A DNA stretch of 64,000 bases from Saccharospirillum alexandrii_A. GTDB lineage: Bacteria; Pseudomonadota; Gammaproteobacteria; Pseudomonadales; Natronospirillaceae. The DNA is taken from positions 620,001 to 684,000 of the forward strand of contig NZ_JBHZRJ010000003.1 in NCBI RefSeq assembly GCF_043641555.1, written 5' to 3'. The position numbers were made by a program, and so were the translations under genes. This document shows positions 43,903 through 53,156 of this stretch, one piece after another; the stretch's first letter is position 1; the number at the start of each line of letters is the position of its first letter. Under the pieces are notes generated by a model. It made no database searches. It was not told the DNA's origin and saw only the letters and a list, made by a program, of their open reading frames with translations.

Positions 43903-44757
43903 ATGATGGGCTTGGCTCGCTTTGCGATGAAAAGCCAACTGAACGCTGGGGTTCTTGCTGCAGGTTTTGCTGCGCTGCCGATGCTTTATGCACTCAGCGC
44001 AGCGCTGGTGGCACTGGTCACGCTCAGGCGTGGCGCCACCGAAGGCACCAGGGTGCTGTTGTGGAGTTTGGCAGGGGGACTGGTTTCCTGGCAATTGACC
44101 GGGCTGATCTTGCCCCTGCTGGTTTTACCCGTCACCGCGCTGTTGGCGATGGTGATGCGATCGGTGCAGAGCTGGTCGGTGTTGTTGACAGTGGCGGCCC
44201 TGTTGGGCATTGCGCTGGCTATAGCCGCCCAGGTTTTGCTGAACGATCGGTTTGAAGCGGTGATTACCCAGGTACAACAGGGTGTCGCTGGCACCGATTC
44301 CTCTCAGCCCATGTGGCAGATGTTGGAATCGGTGAAGCCCAATGCGGCTTTTCTGGTAATGACCGTTGAACTCCTGGAAGCGCTGTTGTGTTTGGTGCTG
44401 GCGCGTTACTGGCAAGCCGGGTTGTACAACCCGGGTGGGTTCCGACAGGAATTCCATGCGCTGCGAATCAGCGGCCGCTTGCTGATAGCGCTGGTGTTAC
44501 TGGCTGGCCTGGCTTACGCAGTGAAGCCTGCAGCCATGCTGTTGTTGCTATTGCCCCTGTTATTCGCCGGTGTGGCGTTGGTGCATGGGGTGATTGCGAA
44601 AACGAATATGGGTGGGCAGTGGTTACTCGCATTTTATGTCGGGGGCCTGCTGCTCAATCAGTTCATTTTACCATTGCTGGTACTGGGTGCTGTGATTGAT
44701 GGGGTGCTTGATATTCGAGCCCGCCTGACCAAAGCGCCCGACCAGAATGACGAATGA
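43903..44757 (+). CDS. DUF2232 family membrane protein
   Basis: A 284-residue polytopic protein with about seven to eight membrane helices, matching the DUF2232/YybS-like proteins that many pseudomonad-type gammaproteobacteria encode between rpsR and rplI. It could be an energy-coupling-type transporter membrane domain, but the function is unknown. The stop overlaps a possible upstream start of rplI; the true rplI start lies ten bases later. Co-expression with ribosomal proteins is evident from the order. Confidence 0.8.
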   Translation: MMGLARFAMKSQLNAGVLAAGFAALPMLYALSAALVALVTLRRGATEGTRVLLWSLAGGLVSWQLTGLILPLLVLPVTALLAMVMRSVQSWSVLLTVAALLGIALAIAAQVLLNDRFEAVITQVQQGVAGTDSSQPMWQMLESVKPNAAFLVMTVELLEALLCLVLARYWQAGLYNPGGFRQEFHALRISGRLLIALVLLAGLAYAVKPAAMLLLLLPLLFAGVALVHGVIAKTNMGGQWLLAFYVGGLLLNQFILPLLVLGAVIDGVLDIRARLTKAPDQNDE

Positions 44758-44767
44758 GGTAAGCGAG

Positions 44768-45217
44768 ATGGAAGTTATCCTGCTTGAGAAAGTTGGCAAG
44801 ATGGGTGTTCTGGGCGACACCGTTAACGTAAAAAACGGTTACGCACGTAACTACCTGGTCCCGCAAGGCAAGGCTGTGCCTGCCAGCAAGGACAACGTTA
44901 AAGTATTTGAAGAGCGTCGCGCCGAGCTCGAGAAAGCCGAAGCCGAAAAACTGGCTGCTGCTCACGAGCGCGCCGAGAAGCTGGCCGAAATCGAACTGAC
45001 CGTTCAAGCGAACGCCGGTGACGAAGGCAAGCTGTTCGGTTCTATCGGCCCGCGCGATGTGGCTGATCTGGTTGCTGCCGCTGGCGTTGAAATCAGCAAG
45101 TCTGAAGTCAAAATGCCTGCTGGCCCGATCCGTAACACCGGTGAATTCAACATCACCATCCAGGTGCATCCGGATGTGGAAGCCTCGGTTCACATCATCG
45201 TGGTACCGGAAGCCTGA
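44768..45217 (+). CDS. rplI: 50S ribosomal protein L9
   Basis: A 149-residue bL9 with the N-terminal MEVILLEKVGKMGVLGDTVNVKNGYARNYL rRNA-binding domain, a long connecting helix rich in Ala/Glu/Lys, and a C-terminal domain (KLFGSIGPRDVADLV). ATG 44768 follows GTAAGCGAG. L9 limits frameshifting on the 50S. It is followed by a strong terminator. Confidence 0.98.
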   Translation: MEVILLEKVGKMGVLGDTVNVKNGYARNYLVPQGKAVPASKDNVKVFEERRAELEKAEAEKLAAAHERAEKLAEIELTVQANAGDEGKLFGSIGPRDVADLVAAAGVEISKSEVKMPAGPIRNTGEFNITIQVHPDVEASVHIIVVPEA

Positions 45218-45255
45218 TACAGCAGTAATTCATTGCTGATACGGTTCTGACACAG

Positions 45256-45304
45256 AACGGGAGACAGGAGCGCACCAGTGCGCCCCCTGCCTCCCGTTTT
45301 TTTG
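45256..45304 (+). terminator. Rho-independent terminator after rplI
   Basis: AACGGGAG / CTCCCGTT outer stem with an inner GCGCAC-type stem and a run of seven T. Confidence 0.9.
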
Positions 45305-45417
45305 TGCCCGGAGTTCGTGTCAGCCACCGACTCTCACGCCCCTCCCAATTAGCAGCTCAAACCGATACCATAGCTGGCTCTGTTCTCTGTGCTGAAGATC
45401 CCGATGAGTAACGCCCT

Positions 45418-46821
45418 ATGACCGACACCCTCGAAGACGATCTGTTTTCCCACAACGACGAGTTGGCCGGGCTCAAGGTGCCGCCGCACTCGCTGGAGGC
45501 GGAGCAGTCGGTGCTGGGTGCGCTGATGGTAGACAACAGCCAGTGGGATAACGTCGCCGAGATCCTACTGCCCGACGATTTCTACCGTAACGAGCACCGC
45601 CAGGTGTACCGGATGATGATTCGGCTGGCCGAGCAGACTCAGCCGCTCGATGTGATTACCCTGGGTGAAGCACTCGACAACGAGAAACAGCTCGATGCCG
45701 TTGGCGGTATGGAATACCTGAACGATCTGGCTGAAAACACGCCGTCGATCGGTAACCTGGTTGCCTACGCCAAGATCGTGCAGGAACGGTCGGTGTTGCG
45801 GCGGCTGATTGCCGTTGCCAATGACATAGCCAGCAAAGCCTATGACCCGCGTGGGATGGATGCCGAATCCATTCTGGATGACGCCGAACGTCAGGTGTTT
45901 CAAATTGCTGAGGAACGGGCCGATCAGGATGGCGGGCTGGTGCACGTCAACCCACTGGTCGACCGGGCCATTCAGCGCATTGATGAACTGTTTCACTCCG
46001 ACAGTGAGATTACCGGGGTGTCTACAGGTTTTACCGATCTCGACAAGATGACCACCGGCATGCAAGCCGGTGACCTGATGATTCTTGCCGCGCGGCCTTC
46101 CATGGGTAAAACGACCCTGGCCATGAACCTGGTGGAAGAGGCGACGCTGAATCAGGAAAAACCCGTTGTCGTGTTCAGCCTGGAAATGCCCGCAGACCAG
46201 ATTATCACCCGGTCCATCGCCTCACTGGGGCGCATCGATATGGGGCGGGTAAAAACCGGTAAGCTGCATGAAGACGATTTTCCCAAGCTCACCAAGGCGG
46301 TCAACCTGCTTAAAGACCGCAAGTTGTTTATTGATGATACACCCGGCATCAGCCCGAATGAAATGCGCAGCCGTTTGCGGCGCCTGGTTCGGGAGCATGG
46401 CGACATTGGTTTGATCATGATCGACTATTTGCAGCTGATGAAGATCAAGGGCTTTACCGAGGGCCGTACCGGTGAAATCTCCGAGATTTCGCGGTCGCTG
46501 AAGGCGCTGGCGAAGGAATTCAATTGTCCCATGGTCGCCCTGTCGCAGTTGAACCGGAGTCTCGAGCAGCGACCCAACAAGCGGCCGGTTAATTCGGATC
46601 TGCGGGAATCCGGTGCGATCGAGCAGGACGCCGACATCATCATGTTCATTTACCGGGATGAAGTTTATAACGAAGATTCCAGTGACAAAGGCATTGCCGA
46701 GCTGATCATCGGCAAGCAGCGTAATGGCCCTATCGGTACCTGTCGGGTGGCGTTTTTGGGGCAATACAGCCGATTTGAAAACCTGGCGCCGGAACAATAC
46801 GGCAGCTGGCAAGACGAATGA
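45418..46821 (+). CDS. dnaB: Replicative DNA helicase
   Basis: A 467-residue hexameric helicase of the replication fork. The N-terminal domain binds primase (LKVPPHSLEAEQSVLGALM, NEHRQVY). The RecA-like C-terminal domain shows Walker A ARPSMGKTTLA near residue 224, Walker B LIMIDYLQLM, and the arginine-finger region DLRESGAIEQDADIIMFIYRDE. No intein or insertion is present. The stop overlaps the alr start by four bases (ATGA). Confidence 0.98.
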   Translation: MTDTLEDDLFSHNDELAGLKVPPHSLEAEQSVLGALMVDNSQWDNVAEILLPDDFYRNEHRQVYRMMIRLAEQTQPLDVITLGEALDNEKQLDAVGGMEYLNDLAENTPSIGNLVAYAKIVQERSVLRRLIAVANDIASKAYDPRGMDAESILDDAERQVFQIAEERADQDGGLVHVNPLVDRAIQRIDELFHSDSEITGVSTGFTDLDKMTTGMQAGDLMILAARPSMGKTTLAMNLVEEATLNQEKPVVVFSLEMPADQIITRSIASLGRIDMGRVKTGKLHEDDFPKLTKAVNLLKDRKLFIDDTPGISPNEMRSRLRRLVREHGDIGLIMIDYLQLMKIKGFTEGRTGEISEISRSLKALAKEFNCPMVALSQLNRSLEQRPNKRPVNSDLRESGAIEQDADIIMFIYRDEVYNEDSSDKGIAELIIGKQRNGPIGTCRVAFLGQYSRFENLAPEQYGSWQDE

Positions 46822-47903
46822 GCCGGGGCACTTGCGCGTACATGGACCCTTCGGCGTTGCAGTACAACCTGCAGCGGGTTCGAACTCTGGCGCCCGGAGT
46901 ACGGATCTGGGCGGTGGTCAAAGCCGATGGCTATGGCCACGGTGCGGTTCAGGTGGCTCAGGCGCTGCATCAGGCCGATGGCTTTGCCGTCGCAACATTG
47001 GCAGAGGCGCAAGCTTTGCGGGATGCGGGCATCGATTCGCCCATCCTCTTGCTGGAGGGCACGCTCGGGCCACTGCAGGCGCTGGATGCAGTGCGTCTTG
47101 GCTGCGATACCGTCGTTCACCAGACCGAGCAACTATCCTACCTTGAAGCCATGGCAGACCGGCTCGGGAAACAGCGCATTTGGTTGAAGGTTGATACCGG
47201 CATGCACCGGTTGGGCGTGGCTCCCGCGCAAGTGCCTGAGTTCGTGAAACGGATTCAGGCCATTCGTCCCATGCAGCCGGTCAATCTGATGACGCATTTT
47301 TCCAGTGCCGATGAGCCCGAAGCCCCCTATACCGCAATGCAAATTGCCCGCTTTAATGAATTGGCCAGAGCACTGCCGGGCACGCATCTGTGTCTGGCCA
47401 ATTCGGCTGGCGTCATGGCCTGGCCAGAAAGCCATGCCGATTGGGTTCGACCCGGCATCATGTTGTATGGCGCCTCGCCCGGGTTCGGAAAAACCGGGTT
47501 GGCGCTGGGGCTGAAACCCGCCATGAGGTTAACGGCGCCGGTCATTGCACTGCGCACGGTTCCTGCCGGTGAGTGGGTGGGGTATGGTGCCCGCTGGCAA
47601 GCCAAACGGGAGAGTCGAATCGCCACCCTGGCCATCGGCTATGGCGATGGCTACCCGCGTCACGCTCCCGATAACACGCCGGTTTGGCTGAGCGGGCAAC
47701 GCGTACCTCTGGTGGGTAAGGTATCGATGGATATGTTAACTGTTGATGTGACCGATGCTCCCCAGGTCCAACTCGGAGACTCGGCTGAACTCTGGGGTGA
47801 GCACCTGAGTGTTGATGAAGTTGCCTCACACATCGGTACCGTCGGCTATGAATTGTTGACGCGGGTTTCACCCCGTGTCGATAAACAATGGCCCACTGAC
47901 TAA
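46818..47903 (+). CDS. alr: Alanine racemase
   Basis: A 361-residue PLP enzyme making D-alanine for peptidoglycan. It has the PLP-lysine motif VVKADGYGHG (Lys35), the LKVDTGMHRLG segment, the second base Tyr in VGYGARW (near residue 256) and the C-terminal GKVSMDMLTVDVTD. Coupled to dnaB by overlapping start/stop, an arrangement frequent in pseudomonads and relatives. Length is normal. Confidence 0.97.
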   Translation: MSRGTCAYMDPSALQYNLQRVRTLAPGVRIWAVVKADGYGHGAVQVAQALHQADGFAVATLAEAQALRDAGIDSPILLLEGTLGPLQALDAVRLGCDTVVHQTEQLSYLEAMADRLGKQRIWLKVDTGMHRLGVAPAQVPEFVKRIQAIRPMQPVNLMTHFSSADEPEAPYTAMQIARFNELARALPGTHLCLANSAGVMAWPESHADWVRPGIMLYGASPGFGKTGLALGLKPAMRLTAPVIALRTVPAGEWVGYGARWQAKRESRIATLAIGYGDGYPRHAPDNTPVWLSGQRVPLVGKVSMDMLTVDVTDAPQVQLGDSAELWGEHLSVDEVASHIGTVGYELLTRVSPRVDKQWPTD

Positions 47904-47906
47904 ATC

Positions 47907-47950
47907 AAACCCGGTTAGAATTACAGGAATGCGACCTGGGTTTAATTTTT
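47907..47950 (+). terminator. Probable terminator after alr
   Basis: AAACCCGGT/ACCTGGGTTT imperfect stem, then AATTTTT. Confidence 0.5.
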
Positions 47951-48437
47951 AGCGATTTCCGAGCAAAGATACTTGTCAACGCCCCCCGAATACACCTACA
48001 TTGGAAGTGCTGATTACGCAGATTAAAATCATGCGAAGGCAACCAGCAAAACGGAACGCAAAGCAGCCAGCCTGTACAGTGTTCACGTTTGAAGATAACA
48101 ATAAATGCCATCAACACGAGGGTAAAGGCAACCGACCCGGCTGCCGTGAACCATTATGATGACCAATGTAAGAGGCCATTATCGGGCCTTCCCCTGCAAA
48201 GCGTATTACCTCAGCGAGTGGTTCGACGAGTAGCCACTGCCTGTCCTTTGAGTCGTTCCTGGTCTCTGTTTCAATATAAAGTCTGATCGTTAGTGAGCCA
48301 CAATCCGGTTGCTGTTACCGCCGTGTGTGCCTGCCTGATACAACGTTCTGACTGTTTGAAACGTCATGGCCCAATCTGATCAATTCTCAAATTTTTACGT
48401 GATGAACTCGCGCGGTTCGTCGTGGACAGGTGAATCT
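47951..48437. other. Long leader of the cyanophycinase-like gene
   Basis: Nearly 490 bases, more AT-rich than its surroundings. Contains a small hairpin AGGCC/GGCCT (48173-48188). An in-frame upstream ATG (48366) lacks a ribosome site. No gene or clear promoter could be fixed. Confidence 0.45.
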
Positions 48438-50825
48438 ATGAAGTCGAATAACACGCCTATTTCGCTGGCACTGACGCTGGCCGCCGCTGCTGTACTGGCA
48501 GGCTGTAACTCCAGTTCGAACGACAAGCCCTCAACCGATACCGGGTCTGAATCGTCGCTTTCCATGCGTTCGCAACTGGTTGGCGGTGCTGCCAGTGTTT
48601 GCTCGAGCGTACAGCCCGGATATTGTGAAGACTGGGATGCCTACTGGGCAGAAAATGGCGATCCCGAAGCGAATGTTGCCGTTGCTCTGACTGAGCCGGT
48701 TGAGCTGAGCCAGGTTAAAATTGATGCTCTGGTGGCTGATCCGTCTTGGGAAACCGATCCGGATTTTAAAACCGGTGTTGAGCTAATTCTTAATTATTTA
48801 CAGCAAGAACTTGGCGCCATGCCCGAGTACGCTGACTGGCAGGATTTCAGAGCCGACTTTATTAGCATCACCGCTACAGAAGTGCCAGGGTTGCCCGAGG
48901 GTGTCGATGGCGACAGCATCTGGTTCGACAGTTCGTCGGCCCAATACGCAACCTTTGAGGGCTTAAAAAAGGCGGACCAGCGTTTGAATTACACCGTGAC
49001 TGCAGCCAAGTCGGCGGCGGTCAATGCCATGGTGGATGCTCTGGCCGCTGACGTTCTATCTGACGAGCAGGGCGTTATTAAAGCCGTGGTCGCTGATCTG
49101 ATCAGTGTCGAGACTCGCAAGCAGGATGAATTGCTGCTGGCGCTGAAAGACATCGATGCCGGCGGCACACTCATCGCCGATGGCGATGCTCTGTATAATT
49201 CAGACCTGAGTTATCTGGTTGACGATGATAACGACGGTGATTTCTTCCGGTTAATCGATACGCTGGATGCCAGCAATTTCCTGCTTGAACAGGCACTCAT
49301 CGATGCCATCGATGCTCAGACTGACTGGGACAACAGCGAGCATCGGGACCAGGTTGTTTTGATTCTACAAGCGATGCTGGACGACTCTGGTGAAGCCTCG
49401 GTGGACTACAGCAACAATACCGGTGAAGGAAATAGCCGCGCTGTTTTTGGTGAGGCATTTACAGATGTTGTACTGCGCGATGGCTATGAAAACGGACTGG
49501 ATCTGTGGAACGACATGCCCGGTGTTGTGCGTTACAAGATTCTCGAGTTGCTGATCGACGACTTGACTGACTACGAGCGTGCGGTGGAGTTCGTTGGCCT
49601 GCCGGATTCGACCGATGCCGACGCCGTGGGTATCTACGAGGCTTTTGTTGAACAGGCGCGAGCTGCCAGTGGCAAAGATATGCCAACCGTATTGGTGATG
49701 ACGTCGTCATCGGCCAACAGTTATGCAGCGGCCGATTACTATGTGGGTCTGTTCGAGCAGGCCGGTGCTGACGCCCAGTGGCTGCCACTGGATCGCGCTT
49801 ATCGCCGGGCTCACGATGAAGGCCAGTGTGACTGGTTAGGGGCTTACCACAGCGATTATGCGTCAGCCGCCCATCTGGATCTGCTCTATCCCGACTACTT
49901 TGACGCTCATATCACGGCCTGCGAACAAGGTATTCAGGACGTCATAGCCTCAGCGGACGGCCTCTTTATCAACGGCGGTGATCAGGTGCGTACCTTCGAT
50001 GCGCTGGTTACTTTTGATGGTGAGGTTCGTCAGAACAGTACCGAACTGGAGCAAATACTTGAGCGTCAGCAAGATGGTGAACTGGTCATCGGCGGAACCT
50101 CGGCCGGTGCTGCGGTGCAAAGTGGCGGGAAGCTGAGTGCTGCCGCACAAACCAACCCGATGATTACCGCCGGGTCGGCACACGATGCGCTGGTGAACGG
50201 GTACGATGCCGGCAACCACGAAATCACCGGTGGCATAGGCACCTTTCCCTGGGGTGTGACTGATACCCACTTCTCTGAGCGTGCACGCGAGACGCGTCTG
50301 ATTCGTCTGGTCGAGCAAGCTGGAGTGCGCTTTGGTTTTGGGGTGGATGAAACCACCGCGCTGTCGGTTGTCGAGCACGAAGAAGACGGTTCGCGGGAAG
50401 TCGTTATGGGCGTATCCGGTGCTGGTGGCGTATACATAGTGGACGCAGCCGAGCTGGTCACCACGGTCGATGCGCCTTTCGAAGCCAGCGGCGTGGTCAC
50501 GCACTACCTGACCGAAGGTGATACTTTCACCTGGTATCCGGAAACGGAAACCTACGACATCCAGTTTGCGGATGGCGCGACGGCACTGACGCTTGATCAG
50601 GCCCCGGCCATCGATGCAACCGATGACGATGTTCTATACGAAGATCATTATCGTACCTGGGTACGCAATACCCTGATCGCGGGTGAAACCGGTGCGACGG
50701 GGACCTCCTATGAGGATGATCCGCAATACACCCTGACAATCTCTGCCGGTGCCGACACGGTGGCAGTGCAGAAGGGCGAGCAGGTGTCCTATCAGAATCT
50801 GACGCTGGACATTGCCCACGACTGA
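48438..50825 (+). CDS. Cyanophycinase-like lipoprotein (peptidase S51) with large N-terminal extension
   Basis: A 795-residue precursor with lipobox AAVLAGC (Cys at 23) and a Ser-rich linker. Residues about 30-410 form an acidic, mostly helical region of unknown fold that includes a DxDxDG-like DDDNDGD near residue 262 (possible calcium loop). Residues about 420-690 form an S51 peptidase domain with VLVMTSSSAN, INGGDQ, the nucleophile motif GGTSAGAAV (near 553) and DTHFSERARETRL (catalytic His near 611), the pattern of extracellular cyanophycinases that cut beta-Asp-Arg polymer to dipeptides. A beta-rich tail follows. No cphA or dipeptidase is nearby. Substrate is inferred from motifs only. 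Confidence 0.82.
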   Translation: MKSNNTPISLALTLAAAAVLAGCNSSSNDKPSTDTGSESSLSMRSQLVGGAASVCSSVQPGYCEDWDAYWAENGDPEANVAVALTEPVELSQVKIDALVADPSWETDPDFKTGVELILNYLQQELGAMPEYADWQDFRADFISITATEVPGLPEGVDGDSIWFDSSSAQYATFEGLKKADQRLNYTVTAAKSAAVNAMVDALAADVLSDEQGVIKAVVADLISVETRKQDELLLALKDIDAGGTLIADGDALYNSDLSYLVDDDNDGDFFRLIDTLDASNFLLEQALIDAIDAQTDWDNSEHRDQVVLILQAMLDDSGEASVDYSNNTGEGNSRAVFGEAFTDVVLRDGYENGLDLWNDMPGVVRYKILELLIDDLTDYERAVEFVGLPDSTDADAVGIYEAFVEQARAASGKDMPTVLVMTSSSANSYAAADYYVGLFEQAGADAQWLPLDRAYRRAHDEGQCDWLGAYHSDYASAAHLDLLYPDYFDAHITACEQGIQDVIASADGLFINGGDQVRTFDALVTFDGEVRQNSTELEQILERQQDGELVIGGTSAGAAVQSGGKLSAAAQTNPMITAGSAHDALVNGYDAGNHEITGGIGTFPWGVTDTHFSERARETRLIRLVEQAGVRFGFGVDETTALSVVEHEEDGSREVVMGVSGAGGVYIVDAAELVTTVDAPFEASGVVTHYLTEGDTFTWYPETETYDIQFADGATALTLDQAPAIDATDDDVLYEDHYRTWVRNTLIAGETGATGTSYEDDPQYTLTISAGADTVAVQKGEQVSYQNLTLDIAHD

Positions 50826-50844
50826 GTCGACCAGCGCTGATCTG

Positions 50845-50871
50845 AAAGCCGGGGCAACCCGGCTTTTTTTA
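50845..50871 (+). terminator. Terminator after the cyanophycinase-like gene
   Basis: AAAGCCGGG-gcaa-CCCGGCTTT perfect stem followed by T-tract. Confidence 0.92.
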
Positions 50872-51202
50872 TGGGGGGTAAACGTCAGCCGTTTACCCCG
50901 GTAAACCACGGAACGCCAACCCCCGTAACGTCTATACGCCAAATGGATGATCTTTGTTTGGCGCTTTGTTCAAGACATTTGTTACAAAATCCGTATAATT
51001 CGCTGCGGTTGGCTTAACTGTTGGCGCTGCGGGTTAGCATACACTCGCTTTAATCCGTCGCCATGGTGGGCTTCCACGGTTTCAGGAAGTGGTTTGTTTC
51101 TGACTGACGCTTGTACAAACCGATGTTCGCGGGGGTGCCGCACATCGTAAAAGTGTCGCAAACGGCTTTCCAATGCTTACTTTTCAGCGGGCGAATATCC
51201 TA
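50872..51202. other. Leader and promoter region of mqo
   Basis: About 330 bases. A -10 TATAAT at 50993-50998 has only a weak -35 (TTGTTC, 20 bases upstream). The rest shows no gene. Confidence 0.4.
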
Positions 51203-52687
51203 ATGACTGCAATCACTACAGACGTTGTGTTAGTTGGTGCCGGCGCTATGAGCGCTACCCTGGGAATGATGTTGAAACAGCTGGATCCCGGCTTCGATAT
51301 CCTGATGCTGGAAAAGCAAAACAGCGTCGCTCAGGAAAGCAGTGATGGCTGGAATAATGCGGGCACGGGTCATGCCGCCTATTGCGAGCTTAATTACACG
51401 CCGGTGAAGGCCGATGGCAGCATCGACACCTCCAAGGCGTTCAACATCAATTCTGCCTTTGAAGTGAGTCTTCAGTTCTGGTCTTACCTGGTGGAGCAGG
51501 GCGCCTTGCCGGAACCGGCCCGGTTTATTAACACCGCGCCGCACAAAAGCTTTGTCTGGGGTGACGACAACGTTGCCTTCCTGAAAAAGCGCTATGAAAC
51601 GCTGAAAGACCACCACCTGTTCAAAGACATGGAATTTACCGACGACCCTGAGGTGTTGCGCCAGTGGATGCCGCTGATTATGCAAGATCGCGATCCGCAC
51701 CAAAAAGTGGCAGGAACCCGCGTTCGCTATGGTTCTGATGTCGATTTTGGGGCACTGACCCGGCATTTGGTGAGCGATCTGGAGCAACAGGAAGGCTTCG
51801 AATTGAAGCTGTCGCACGAAGTGGTCGACCTGAACCAGAAAGACAATGGTCGCTGGGCCATTACCCTGAAAGACACCAAAACCGGCTCGATTCAGGCCGT
51901 GGATGCCCGCTTTGTGTTTTTGGGTGCCGGTGGCGGTGCCTTGCCCCTGCTGCAGAAATCGGGTGTGCCGGAAGGCCACGGCTATGGCGGTTTTCCGGTC
52001 AGTGGGCAGTGGCTGGTATGCCGCAAGCCCGAGATCGTTAAGCAACACCACGCCAAGGTATACGGCAAAGCGCCTCTGGGTGCGCCGCCAATGTCCGTTC
52101 CACACCTGGATACCCGTATTATCGATGGCAAAGAAGCGCTGTTGTTCGGCCCATTCGCCGGGTTCACCACCAAGTTTCTGAAACAGGGCTCCTTTTTTGA
52201 TCTGATCAAATCAGTCCGGCCTAACAACCTGAAACCTATGCTGATTGCGGGCCTGGGCAATATGGACCTAACCCGCTACCTGATCAGTGAAGTGATGCAA
52301 TCGCACAAATCCCGGGTCGATGCCTTGCGCAAGTTCTACCCCAATGCGCGCGACGAAGACTGGGAACTGGCCATCGCCGGCCAGCGCGTCCAGATCATCA
52401 AGAAAGACCCTGAGCTGGGCGGTAAGCTGGAGTTCGGCACGGAAGTGATCTCAACCGCCGATGGTAGCCTGGCGGCTCTGCTGGGGGCTTCTCCGGGGGC
52501 ATCCACAGCGGCGCAGACCATGATCAACATCATTGAAACCTGCTTTGCTGAACGCATGAATAACGCCGACTGGCAGCAAAAGATGAAAAGCATGGTGCCT
52601 TCTTACGGCAAGTCACTGACCGATGATGCCGATTTGCTGGCCGAGGTGCGTCAGCGCACCCTGGCAACCCTGAAACTGCATCCCTGA
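51203..52687 (+). CDS. mqo: Malate:quinone oxidoreductase
   Basis: A 494-residue FAD enzyme of the membrane periphery that oxidises malate to oxaloacetate and passes electrons to quinone in the TCA cycle. The N-terminal FAD motif VVLVGAGAMSATLG is followed by the family stretch SSDGWNNAGTGHAAYCELNYTP, VFLGAGGGALPLLQKSG and a C-terminal LLGASPGASTA. ATG 51203 is preferred to the ATG at 51173, whose extension is not conserved. Followed by its own terminator. No mdh is seen in the window. Confidence 0.97.
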   Translation: MTAITTDVVLVGAGAMSATLGMMLKQLDPGFDILMLEKQNSVAQESSDGWNNAGTGHAAYCELNYTPVKADGSIDTSKAFNINSAFEVSLQFWSYLVEQGALPEPARFINTAPHKSFVWGDDNVAFLKKRYETLKDHHLFKDMEFTDDPEVLRQWMPLIMQDRDPHQKVAGTRVRYGSDVDFGALTRHLVSDLEQQEGFELKLSHEVVDLNQKDNGRWAITLKDTKTGSIQAVDARFVFLGAGGGALPLLQKSGVPEGHGYGGFPVSGQWLVCRKPEIVKQHHAKVYGKAPLGAPPMSVPHLDTRIIDGKEALLFGPFAGFTTKFLKQGSFFDLIKSVRPNNLKPMLIAGLGNMDLTRYLISEVMQSHKSRVDALRKFYPNARDEDWELAIAGQRVQIIKKDPELGGKLEFGTEVISTADGSLAALLGASPGASTAAQTMINIIETCFAERMNNADWQQKMKSMVPSYGKSLTDDADLLAEVRQRTLATLKLHP

Positions 52688-52702
52688 GACGTCTAATACC
52701 CT

Positions 52703-52740
52703 CAGCCTGCCAGTCGCAGGCTGGGTGTATTCCTTTTTTA
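52703..52740 (+). terminator. Terminator after mqo
   Basis: CAGCCTG-ccagtcg-CAGGCTG stem, then a T-rich run ending in six T. Confidence 0.85.
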
Positions 52741-52742
52741 TT

Positions 52743-52929
52743 ACTCAAGTTTCGGTGTTCGCTGAGGCGACAAGCGGCGGCTGCCGGGGGTGCCCCTGTG
52801 GGGTAGTCCGCAGCAGGGATGCTGCGGTCTAGGCTCCATGGATGGATCTACGCCGACCCCACAGGGGCACCCCCGGTAGCCGGCGCGGACCAGTGCCACT
52901 TAGCCAACCGCGAACTCCGAAACTTGAGT
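52743..52929. repeat. Long palindromic intergenic repeat, copy 2
   Basis: Outer arms 52743-52762 and 52910-52929 are 20-base inverted repeats with one mismatch (ACTCAAGTTTCGG...); inner arms 52784-52804 and 52856-52876 are perfect 21-base inverted repeats. The core is the reverse complement of copy 1 at 3846-4118 (shared 19- and 24-base words) but lacks the 70-base insertion of copy 1. It lies between mqo and the purine permease gene. Confidence 0.88.
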
Positions 52930-52949
52930 TATCAAATAATCCTCCTTTC

Positions 52950-52965
52950 TGGCACGGCTTCTGCT
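52950..52965 (+). promoter_or_regulatory. Sigma-54 promoter candidate upstream of the purine permease
   Basis: TGGCACGGCTTCTGCT has a perfect -24 element (TGGCACG) and GG-N10-GC spacing; the -12 element CTGCT has one mismatch. Predicted start about 52976, giving a 180-base leader. Confidence 0.55.
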
Positions 52966-53027
52966 AACTTAAATTCTGACCGAACGGTCCAGAGGTGCTT
53001 GCGCATGTAAAGTCTGCGAAAATCGCC

Positions 53028-53084
53028 GCTGTTACAAAACACCACAGCTGTAACACAAAAACACAGCTGTTACGGAAAACCATA
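53028..53084 (+). repeat. Three 19-bp direct repeats (GCTGTWAC) in the permease leader
   Basis: GCTGTTAC, GCTGTAAC and GCTGTTAC begin at 53028, 53047 and 53066, exactly 19 bp apart, each followed by an A/C-rich half (ACAAAACACC-like). The phasing suggests cooperative operator sites or a repeated RNA element. Confidence 0.7.
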
Positions 53085-53156
53085 AAAACAAGGCGACTGA
53101 CCATCTGGCTGCGTTCGCAGAGACGCCCCTTTGGGTTGCCTATAATAGGAATCATC

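Noticed and set aside
48183..48200. GG-N10-GC match upstream of the cyanophycinase-like gene
   Set aside because: The -24 half does not resemble TGGCAC and the stretch is part of a small AGGCC/GGCCT hairpin; too weak to support nitrogen control of this gene.
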